Source of the DNA: Campylobacter concisus
Lineage (GTDB): Bacteria > Campylobacterota > Campylobacteria > Campylobacterales > Campylobacteraceae
Assembly: GCF_003048835.2 (NCBI RefSeq)
Contig: NZ_CP060705.1
Span: 1,178,001-1,242,000 of the forward strand
Direction: 5' to 3'
DNA length: 64,000 nucleotides
The position numbers and the translations under genes were made by a program. The notes below the pieces were generated by a model. That model was not told the DNA's origin. It did no database searches and worked only from the letters and a program-made list of their open reading frames with translations. Shown here piece after piece: positions 51,177-59,474 of this stretch (its first letter is position 1; each line of letters begins with the position of its first letter).

Positions 51177-52145
51177 TTAAGCCCTCTTGTATCTATTTTG
51201 GCTTGAGCAGTGAAGCGAGCCATTTTGACGGACAAAAACTAGCGAATTTACACCGATGATCTTTCTATCTGGCAGCGCCTTGGCAAGTAAATTTAGCACC
51301 TTTTCATCGTTTTCATCATTATATGTTGGCACGATTAGCGCACCATTTATAAAGATAAAGTTTGCATAGGTGCAGCCAAGCCTTTTGCCATCATAAAATT
51401 TAGGCTTAGGTAGTGGCAGAGCAAGTAGCTTAAAGCCAGTTTTTTTAAGCTCATCTTCCATCCTTTTAAGCTCATCAAAGTGCTCATCGCTCCTATCTTC
51501 GCAGCTCGCATAAGCTATCGTATCAGGCGTGATAAAGCGCGCTAAAGTGTCGATGTGGCTATCTGTGTCATCGCCTCTTATAAAGCCATTTTCAAGCCAG
51601 ATGATACGCTTTAGTCCAAATAAATTTTTTAGTTTTTCTTCGATCTGCTCTTTGTTAAGTGCTTTGTTTCTATTTTCATTTAGTAGGCATTTTGTGGTGG
51701 TTAAAAGCACACCATCTCCGTTAAACTCGACACTCCCACCCTCTAGTATCATATCAACAGGCTCAAGCTTAGTTTTGTAAATTTTAGCTAGCTCTAAATT
51801 TATCGCATCATCTTTTGAACTCTTAAATTTACCGCCCCAAGCGTTAAATTTAAAGTCGTAGCTCTTTATGCCGTCCTTGGTGCAAACGTCGATCATACCG
51901 TAGTCTCTGATCCAAGTATCGTCAGTCTCAAGCTTGACAAACTCTACATTTTTAAATTTCTTAAATCTAGTGAAATTTGCCTCATCAGGGCAGATGAGCA
52001 CCACCTTTTCAAACGGCGTAACAGCAGCCACAAGCTCCTCATAGCCCGCCAAAATCTCCTCCAAATAAGGCTCCCAGTCGCTCTTACTATGTGGCAGCGA
52101 TAAAAACAAAAGCTCCTGCTCCTCCCACTCTGCATACGCTCTCAC
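51177..52145 (-). CDS. aguA: Agmatine deiminase
   Basis: The 322-residue peptidyl-arginine-deiminase-family enzyme has the guanidinium-binding EGGSVEFNGDGVLLTTTKCLL, the WIRDYG segment and the GDDTDSHIDTLARF catalytic motif. A conserved cysteine in KRLGCTYANFIF near residue 290 is the nucleophile position. It converts agmatine to N-carbamoylputrescine, the substrate of aguB downstream. The start overlaps the CBU_0592 gene stop (ATGA-type). The length is a little short of plant enzymes but normal for Campylobacter. Confidence 0.93.
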   Translation of the reverse strand: MRAYAEWEEQELLFLSLPHSKSDWEPYLEEILAGYEELVAAVTPFEKVVLICPDEANFTRFKKFKNVEFVKLETDDTWIRDYGMIDVCTKDGIKSYDFKFNAWGGKFKSSKDDAINLELAKIYKTKLEPVDMILEGGSVEFNGDGVLLTTTKCLLNENRNKALNKEQIEEKLKNLFGLKRIIWLENGFIRGDDTDSHIDTLARFITPDTIAYASCEDRSDEHFDELKRMEDELKKTGFKLLALPLPKPKFYDGKRLGCTYANFIFINGALIVPTYNDENDEKVLNLLAKALPDRKIIGVNSLVFVRQNGSLHCSSQNRYKRA

Positions 52146-52387
52146 GCTCTCTCCTTATAAATTTTATAAATTCCATAAATCGTAATGATTATCCAAAAGA
52201 CCTCTATCAAAAATGAGCCTAGGTTAAAATGCACAAAAAGCGAGATTATAAGCAGCACCGCACCTACTAAATTTATTATCTGGTAGGCTAGATCGTGGTT
52301 ATTTAGACGGCCGATCTGGAGTAAAAAGTAGCCCATCACGATGCAAATCATCCCTAAAAAGCCGATGATCTGAAAAAGATCGATCAA
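52142..52387 (-). CDS. CBU_0592-type small membrane protein
   Basis: The 81-residue protein has three membrane helices (IIGFLGMICIVMGYFLLQ, LVGAVLLIISLFV and IEVFWIIITIYGIYKI) and the R-L-x-x-x-x-x-x-Y-Q-I-I-N-L-x-G-A motif common in this group of unknown function. It overlaps the aguA start by 4 bases and is the first gene of the minus-strand operon. Confidence 0.75.
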   Translation of the reverse strand: MIDLFQIIGFLGMICIVMGYFLLQIGRLNNHDLAYQIINLVGAVLLIISLFVHFNLGSFLIEVFWIIITIYGIYKIYKERA

Positions 52388-52496
52388 ATTTTATCCTTTT
52401 TGTAAGCTTAAATTTAAAGCGTGATCATATCTAATTAGTTTTAAATTTATGATTATGGGATAAAATAACTCCATTTTTCAGATTGGATTAAAGTTT

Positions 52497-53150
52497 ATGG
52501 ATTTTGAGTTTATTGAGAAATTTTACCCCCTTTTTGTAAAGGCTGGGATTCTCACCTGCCAGATCGCCTTTTTGGGGATCGTTTTTTCTATTTTGATAGG
52601 CATTTTTTGCATGGCTGTGAAATTTTACAAGCTAAAATTTCTCTCAAAGCTCGTTGATTGCTATGTTGAGCTTTCAAGAAACACACCGCTTCTTATCCAG
52701 CTCTTCTTTTTATACTACGGCTTGCCAAAGCTTGGAGTGTCGATGAGTGGCTTTGCCTGTGCGGTCGCTGGACTTAGCTTTCTTGGCGGTAGCTATATGA
52801 GCGAGAGCTTTAGGCTTGGCTTTGAGGCGGTTAGAAGGTCGCAGATAGAAGCAGGTCTTAGTATCGCACTTAGTAAAAATCAGCTCCTAAGATATGTCAT
52901 CTTGCCACAAGCCTTTAGCGTGGCGCTTCCAAGTATCAGCGCAAACGTCATATTTTTACTAAAAGAGACAAGCATCGTTAGCATCGTAGCGCTTGCCGAT
53001 CTAGTCTATGTTGCAAAGGATCTCATCGGACTTTACTACAAAACAGATGAGGCGCTTTTTATGCTCGTTATTAGCTACCTCATCATCATCTTGCCAGTCT
53101 CGCTGGCGCTTAGCTACGTCGAAAAAAGGGTGAGAAATGCAAGGAGTTAG
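52497..53150 (+). CDS. Amino-acid ABC transporter permease 1
   Basis: The 217-residue HisM/GlnP-type permease has five membrane helices and the EAA loop AGLSIALSKNQLLRYVILPQAF, with ELSRNTPLLIQLFFLYYG in the N-terminal half. It forms the membrane channel with the second permease (14-base overlap) and the ATPase at 53807. With the CjaA-type receptor downstream, cysteine is the likely cargo. The region 52388-52496 holds a -10-like GATAAAAT near 52458. Confidence 0.92.
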   Translation: MDFEFIEKFYPLFVKAGILTCQIAFLGIVFSILIGIFCMAVKFYKLKFLSKLVDCYVELSRNTPLLIQLFFLYYGLPKLGVSMSGFACAVAGLSFLGGSYMSESFRLGFEAVRRSQIEAGLSIALSKNQLLRYVILPQAFSVALPSISANVIFLLKETSIVSIVALADLVYVAKDLIGLYYKTDEALFMLVISYLIIILPVSLALSYVEKRVRNARS

Positions 53151-53805
53151 TATATTATTTGACACGCAAAATTTACTAAGACTGCTTGAAGGTCTTGTAG
53201 TAAGCACTGAAATTTCACTCATCTCTATCATCATCTCCGTCATCGGCGGACTCATACTTGGCGTTTTGATGAGTATGAAAAACAAATTTATCTATTTTGT
53301 TTTAAAAATTTGTCTCGAGATCGTGCGCATCATGCCTCAGATCGTCTGGTTATTTTTATTTTATTTTGGCGTTAGCAAGGCTTTTGATATCCACATCTCA
53401 GCATTTACCGCCTCACTCATCGTCTTTAGCCTTTGGGGTGTTTTTGAGATGATGGATATCGTGCGAGGAGCGATCACCTCGATACCAAAGCACCAGTTTG
53501 AGTCAGCTGCCTCACTTGGACTTAGTAAATTTCAAATTTACTTTTACGTCATCATCCCGCTTGCTACTAGAAGGCTGGTGCCTGGAGCTGTAAATTTACT
53601 AAGTCGTATGATAAAAACGACCTCTATCGTCGTGCTAATCGGCGTTGTAGAGGTGGTCAAGGTCGGTCAGCAGATCATCGAGCGAAATGTATTTACAAAT
53701 CCTATGGCGCCATTTTGGATATACACGCTCATATTCTTTTTATATTTTGCGATCTGCTATCCAGTCTCAAAACTATCGAAAAAACTAGAAGAAAAATGGA
53801 GCTAA
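53137..53805 (+). CDS. Amino-acid ABC transporter permease 2
   Basis: The 222-residue permease has five helices, the N-terminal EIVRIMPQIVWLFLFYFG and the EAA loop SAASLGLSKFQIYFYVIIPLATRR. It overlaps permease 1 by 14 bases and ends one base before the ATPase ATG. The two permeases likely form a heterodimer. Confidence 0.92.
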   Translation: MQGVSILFDTQNLLRLLEGLVVSTEISLISIIISVIGGLILGVLMSMKNKFIYFVLKICLEIVRIMPQIVWLFLFYFGVSKAFDIHISAFTASLIVFSLWGVFEMMDIVRGAITSIPKHQFESAASLGLSKFQIYFYVIIPLATRRLVPGAVNLLSRMIKTTSIVVLIGVVEVVKVGQQIIERNVFTNPMAPFWIYTLIFFLYFAICYPVSKLSKKLEEKWS

Positions 53806-53806
53806 A

Positions 53807-54544
53807 ATGAGCGAAAATATCTTAGAACTTAAAAAAATAAACAAATTTTATGGAGAGCTTCACGCCTTAAAGGATATAAGCTTGGAGGTTAAAAGTGGCG
53901 AAGTGGTCGTGCTTCTTGGACCATCGGGCTGTGGCAAGAGCACAACTCTTAGATGCATAAACGGCCTTGAGAGCATAGTAAGTGGCGAGATCATCATAGA
54001 CGGCGAAGCGATAGACGCTAAATTTAAAGAGTGGCAAAGTATCCGCCAAAAGGTCGGCATGGTCTTTCAAAGCTACGAGCTATTTGATCACATGAACGTC
54101 ATAGATAACGTCCTTCTTGGGCCTTTGAAGGTGCAAAAAAGAGATAGAGCCGAGGCTGAAAAAACGGCTGATATGTGGTTAAGCAAGGTTGGGCTACTTG
54201 ATAAGAAATTTGCCTATCCAAAGGAGCTAAGCGGCGGTCAAAAGCAGCGCATAGCAATCGTTAGAAGCCTTTGCTTAAACCCTGAGATCATGCTATTTGA
54301 CGAGGTTACGGCTGCACTTGATCCAGAGATCGTTAGAGAAGTGCTTGATGTGATACTAAATTTAGCCAAAGATGGCATGACGATGTTAATAGTCACCCAC
54401 GAGATGAGCTTTGCAAGAGCGGTTGCAAATAAGATCGTATTTATGGACGCTGGAGCGATCGTGGAGATAAGCGAGCCAGAGGAGTTTTTTACTAATCCAA
54501 AGAGCGATCGCGCGAAGAAATTTCTAAATTTATTCTCGTTTTAG
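53807..54544 (+). CDS. Amino-acid ABC transporter ATPase
   Basis: The 245-residue protein has Walker A LLGPSGCGKSTTLR, Q-loop VFQSYELFDHM, signature ELSGGQKQRIAIV, Walker B MLFDEVTAALDPE and the H-loop TLIVTHEMSFA (MLIVTHEM). D-E-V-T in Walker B instead of D-E-P-T is typical of the GlnQ/CysC-like group. It powers uptake of the cargo bound by the receptor at 54636. Confidence 0.95.
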   Translation: MSENILELKKINKFYGELHALKDISLEVKSGEVVVLLGPSGCGKSTTLRCINGLESIVSGEIIIDGEAIDAKFKEWQSIRQKVGMVFQSYELFDHMNVIDNVLLGPLKVQKRDRAEAEKTADMWLSKVGLLDKKFAYPKELSGGQKQRIAIVRSLCLNPEIMLFDEVTAALDPEIVREVLDVILNLAKDGMTMLIVTHEMSFARAVANKIVFMDAGAIVEISEPEEFFTNPKSDRAKKFLNLFSF

Positions 54545-54585
54545 AAAAAATAAGAGATAATTTGCCGTTTTTTCAAAATGCGTTT

Positions 54586-54606
54586 AGAGCGAGATTTGAT
54601 CGCTCT
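54586..54606 (+). terminator. Intercistronic hairpin before the cysteine-binding lipoprotein gene
   Basis: AGAGCGA/TCGCTCT with a 7-base loop sits between the ATPase and the receptor gene. It may reduce read-through or shield the receptor transcript. Confidence 0.45.
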
Positions 54607-54635
54607 TATTTACTAAAATTTCTAAAGGAGAAAGA

Positions 54636-55493
54636 GTGAGAAAATTTAAATTTTTCTTATTAGCATTAGTCGCTACCGTCTTTCTAACGGGTTGTGGTGA
54701 TGACAAAGGTGCGGACAAATCGGCCGCTTCAAATCAAGCTGACGCTATTGCAAAGATCAAAGAGCGTGGATATGTAAGGATAGGCGTTTTCAGCGACAAA
54801 CCGCCATTTGGCTACGTCGATAAAGACGGCAAAAACCAAGGCTATGACATCTATTTTGCAAAACGCATCGCAAAAGACTTGCTTGGCGATGAGAGCAAGG
54901 TAAAATTTGAGCTAGTCGAGGCTGCTGGCAGGGTTGAAGTGCTCACAGCTGACAAGGTCGATATCACGCTTGCAAATTTCACAAAAACGCCTGAGCGCGC
55001 GCAAGTTGTTGATTTTGCGCTTCCATATATGAAGGTCTCACTTGGCATCGTTAGCCCAGAGGGCGCTGTGATAAAGAGCGTTGATGAGCTAAAAGATAAA
55101 ACACTAATCGTCAATAAAGGCACAACCGCGGACGCATTTTTTACGAAAAATTATCCTGATATCAAGCTTTTAAAATATGATCAAAACACCGAAACTTTCG
55201 CGGCTTTGGTTGATAAAAGGGGTGCGGCTCTAGCGCATGATAATGCCCTACTTTTTGCCTGGGCGAAGGAGACTCCTGGCTTTGTCGTAGGTGTTGAAGC
55301 GCTTGGGGATGTGGATGTGATAGCTCCAGCTGTCAAAAAGGGCAACAAAGCCTTGCTTGAGTGGCTAAACAACGAGATCATCGAGCTTGGAAAAGAAAAT
55401 TTCTTCCACAAAGACTATGACGCAACGCTAAAACCGATATATGGTGACAGCGTCAATCCTGAATCTCTAGTCGTCGAAGGCGGCAAACTCTAA
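54636..55493 (+). CDS. cjaA: CjaA-type cysteine-binding lipoprotein of the ABC transporter
   Basis: The 285-residue protein has a lipobox (TVFLTGCGDDKG) and a bacterial solute-binding family-3 body: VRIGVFSDKPPFGYVDKDGK, ITLANFTKTPERAQVVDFALPYM and VNKGTTADAFFTKNYP. This is very close in motif order to C. jejuni CjaA (Cj0982c), which binds cysteine. The start is a GTG after AAAGGAG. It completes the four-gene uptake operon. Cysteine specificity is inferred from CjaA. Confidence 0.9.
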   Translation: MRKFKFFLLALVATVFLTGCGDDKGADKSAASNQADAIAKIKERGYVRIGVFSDKPPFGYVDKDGKNQGYDIYFAKRIAKDLLGDESKVKFELVEAAGRVEVLTADKVDITLANFTKTPERAQVVDFALPYMKVSLGIVSPEGAVIKSVDELKDKTLIVNKGTTADAFFTKNYPDIKLLKYDQNTETFAALVDKRGAALAHDNALLFAWAKETPGFVVGVEALGDVDVIAPAVKKGNKALLEWLNNEIIELGKENFFHKDYDATLKPIYGDSVNPESLVVEGGKL

Positions 55494-55504
55494 ATTCAAA
55501 GTGA

Positions 55505-55828
55505 GTGATCATAGTGAATGAATTTAATGAATATGTTCGCGATAGATTTTCTGAATTCGGCGATATTGTCATAAAATCCATGATGGGTGGATACCTTGTA
55601 TATTTTAACGGTAAACTGATAGGTGACATTTGTAATAATGAACTGTTTTTAAAGAGAACGCCGACATCGGACAGACTTCTTGCAGACTCAGAACTACGTT
55701 ATCCTTATAATGGCTCAAAGACGTTAATGCATGTATTCGAGAAATTTGAGGATGCGAATTTGATTGGAGAATTGTTGCGCGGCATGTATGCGGAACTGCC
55801 CGAAAAGAAACCAGCAAAAGCCAGATAA
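55505..55828 (+). CDS. TfoX N-terminal-domain protein with foreign codon use
   Basis: The roughly 107-residue protein has the TfoX N-terminal pattern: a short helix, then IKSMMGGYLVYFNGKLIGDI and NELFLKRTPTS, and a final helix. It resembles the stand-alone TfoX/YjhX-like proteins common in clostridia rather than full Sxy competence regulators. Codon use differs from its neighbours, with TTG, CGC, GGA, CTG and GCG codons, suggesting recent transfer. The start is a GTG at 55505 or 55514; no good ribosome-binding site is seen. A bidirectional terminator follows. Confidence 0.78.
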   Translation: MIIVNEFNEYVRDRFSEFGDIVIKSMMGGYLVYFNGKLIGDICNNELFLKRTPTSDRLLADSELRYPYNGSKTLMHVFEKFEDANLIGELLRGMYAELPEKKPAKAR

Positions 55829-55852
55829 GTTGGATGTTTAAATAAAAATTTG

Positions 55853-55890
55853 AAAAGCATTTTGGAGTAAATTTAACCCAAAATGCTTTT
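55853..55890. terminator. Bidirectional terminator between the TfoX-domain gene and the phosphohexomutase gene
   Basis: A perfect 13-bp stem AAAAGCATTTTGG/CCAAAATGCTTTT with a 12-base loop separates two convergent genes. The arms end in T-rich tails on both strands. Confidence 0.85.
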
Positions 55891-55895
55891 ATTGG

Positions 55896-57263
55896 CTACA
55901 TCAAGCTCTTTAGTAAATTTGTCACTTTTTGCTCGATCTCTGCAAGAAATTCCTTGCTCTTTGCCTCAAATCTAGTGACGATAACTGGCGTTGTATTTGA
56001 CGCACGCACCAGTGCCCAGCCATTTTCAAACTGAATTCTAATACCATCAATGTCTATGATATTTTTTATCTTTGGCAGGTCGCAGCCTTCATTTTTCACG
56101 CACTCTTTTAGCTTGGCTACTATCTTAAATTTAGCCTCGTCAGTCGTCTTTATCTTGATCTCATCGGTGCTAAAGACAAGCGGCATCTTATCAAGCTCGC
56201 CGTCAAGATCAAAGCCCTTATGAACTAGCTCAAGCACCCTCATCATCGCATAAAGCGCATCGTCAAAGCCAAAATAGCGCTCTTTAAAGAAGATATGACC
56301 GCTAACTTCGGCCGCGAGATCTACGTTTAGCTCTTTCATCATCTTTTTTATATTACTGTGTCCGGTCTTACCCATGAAAACTTCGCCGATTTTTGCGATC
56401 TCATCATACATATTTTGTGAGCATTTTACCTCGCCAAGCACCTTTGGATGTTTCATATTTAGCGCATAAAGATAGGCTAGCTCATCGCCTTTTATATCTC
56501 TTTTTGGAGTTATCACGGCGATCCTGTCACCATCTCCGTCAAAGCCAAATCCAAGGTCAAATTCTTTTTTTTCGATGAGTGAAAATATCTCTTTTAAATT
56601 CTCTTTTTCGCTTGGGTCTGGGTGGTGATTTGGGAAATTTCCGTCTGGATCTTCATATAAAATTTTCGCATTTAGCCCAAGTGCCTTGACGATAGGCACC
56701 AAGCTCACGCCAACAGTGCCATTTGCGCAGTCTATGACAAAAGGCTTTTTGAAATTTTTAAGCTCGCTAAATTCTTTTACAAAAAACTCAACGTATTTTT
56801 CTAAGATGTTAAATTTCTCACAGCTCTCATTGTCTGCGATCTCTAAATTTGAGGCGATTATTTCATTGACTTTATCTTTTAAAATTTGCAGATCTTTGCC
56901 AAAAAAACTATCTTTTTTGATAGTAATCTTAAAGCCGTTATAATCTTTTGGATTGTGAGAGCCTGTGATCATGATATTTGCGTCAAAATAATCAGCATAA
57001 ACGCTAAAATAGCCAACAGGAGTTGGTAGCAAGCCGATGTTATAAATTTTAAAGCCACCAGCCTTGTTTAGACCGCTTAGCAGATACCTAAAAAGCGTGC
57101 TAGCACTTAGCCTTGCATCAAAACCAACGCTTAAAGTTTTCACGCCAAATTCGTTAAATTTCTTACCCAAAGCAAGTCCTATAGCCTTGACGCTGTCCTC
57201 TGTCAAGTCCTTTTCATAAATGCCGCGGATGTCGTATTCTCTAAAAATTTCATCATACTTCAT
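55896..57263 (-). CDS. Phosphomannomutase/phosphoglucomutase
   Basis: The 455-residue enzyme has the four motifs of the alpha-D-phosphohexomutase family: FREYDIRGIYEKDL at the start, the serine loop ITGSHNPKDYNGFK, the metal site FGFDGDGDRI and the phosphate loop RASNTTPVIVTRFEAK. It interconverts mannose- or glucose-6-phosphate and -1-phosphate for surface polysaccharide and glycan precursors. It is a single gene ending at a bidirectional terminator. Sugar specificity is not fixed by the motifs. Confidence 0.93.
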   Translation of the reverse strand: MKYDEIFREYDIRGIYEKDLTEDSVKAIGLALGKKFNEFGVKTLSVGFDARLSASTLFRYLLSGLNKAGGFKIYNIGLLPTPVGYFSVYADYFDANIMITGSHNPKDYNGFKITIKKDSFFGKDLQILKDKVNEIIASNLEIADNESCEKFNILEKYVEFFVKEFSELKNFKKPFVIDCANGTVGVSLVPIVKALGLNAKILYEDPDGNFPNHHPDPSEKENLKEIFSLIEKKEFDLGFGFDGDGDRIAVITPKRDIKGDELAYLYALNMKHPKVLGEVKCSQNMYDEIAKIGEVFMGKTGHSNIKKMMKELNVDLAAEVSGHIFFKERYFGFDDALYAMMRVLELVHKGFDLDGELDKMPLVFSTDEIKIKTTDEAKFKIVAKLKECVKNEGCDLPKIKNIIDIDGIRIQFENGWALVRASNTTPVIVTRFEAKSKEFLAEIEQKVTNLLKSLM

Positions 57264-57357
57264 TGTAAATTCTCCCTAAAAGAATGCAAAAATAATACAA
57301 GAATAAATTTAAAAAGGAGTAAATAATTTTATAAATTTAGTGAGGTTAAAATTTAAA

Positions 57358-57385
57358 TTCGAGCTAGAAAAGGCTCTAGCTCGAA
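57358..57385 (-). terminator. Terminator of the groESL operon
   Basis: An 11-bp stem TTCGAGCTAGA/TCTAGCTCGAA with a 6-base loop lies 9 bases past the groEL stop. Confidence 0.8.
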
Positions 57386-57393
57386 AAAGGCTG

Positions 57394-59040
<1,647 letters not shown>

Positions 59041-59045
59041 TTAAA

Positions 59046-59306
59046 TTATTTAATCACGCCCAAAATGTCGTCGATGTTTAAAACAAGATATGTTTTATCA
59101 TCTAAATTTACCTCAGTGCCAGCGTATTTAGCAAATACAACTTTTTCGCCAACTTTTACGCCCTCAGCTTCAGCACCAACTGCTTTTACCTCGCCGCTTA
59201 AAGGTTTTTCTTTTGCGTTATCAGGTATAATTATGCCCGAAGCTGTCGTCTTTGTCTCTTCTACGCGTTCGACTAGGACACGCTTGCCTAATGGTTGAAA
59301 GTTCAT
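59046..59306 (-). CDS. groS: Co-chaperonin GroES
   Basis: The 86-residue protein has the GroES start [20 protein letters not shown], the mobile loop ASGIIIPD (as [14 protein letters not shown]) and [14 protein letters not shown]. It caps GroEL. It is the first gene of the operon, 30 bases downstream of the CIRCE-like operator. Confidence 0.98.
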   Translation of the reverse strand: MNFQPLGKRVLVERVEETKTTASGIIIPDNAKEKPLSGEVKAVGAEAEGVKVGEKVVFAKYAGTEVNLDDKTYLVLNIDDILGVIK

Positions 59307-59335
59307 TGTTCATCCTTTTAGTTTAATTGTCTTTT

Positions 59336-59362
59336 TTAGCACTCTTTATTTTTGAGTGATGA
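59336..59362 (-). promoter_or_regulatory. CIRCE-like operator of groESL
   Basis: TTAGCACTC-(9 bases)-GAGTGATGA matches the CIRCE element, the HrcA-binding site, with a perfect left half and two mismatches in the right half (consensus GAGTGCTAA). It lies just downstream of the -10, where HrcA binding would block transcription. Confidence 0.85.
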
Positions 59363-59363
59363 A

Positions 59364-59392
59364 ATGCTAGCATTTTTTTCTGAAAAAGTCAA
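59364..59392 (-). promoter_or_regulatory. groESL sigma-70 promoter
   Basis: On the minus strand TTGACT (59387-59392) and TAGCAT (59364-59369) are separated by exactly 17 bases, with a TG one base before the -10. It directly abuts the CIRCE-like operator. Confidence 0.75.
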
Positions 59393-59414
59393 TAATTTAT
59401 AGTGAATTTTATTA

Positions 59415-59443
59415 AAAACTTTAGTCTAAGTGACTAAAGTTTT
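59415..59443 (+). promoter_or_regulatory. Perfect 12-bp inverted repeat between groES and the AsmA-like gene
   Basis: AAAACTTTAGTC-(TAAGT)-GACTAAAGTTTT lies 31 bases upstream of the AsmA-like ATG and about 22 beyond the groES -35. No gene ends here that would need a terminator. It looks like an operator or a leader hairpin acting on either divergent gene. Confidence 0.5.
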
Positions 59444-59474
59444 ATGATATGTAAAACTAATATAAAGGAATTTT

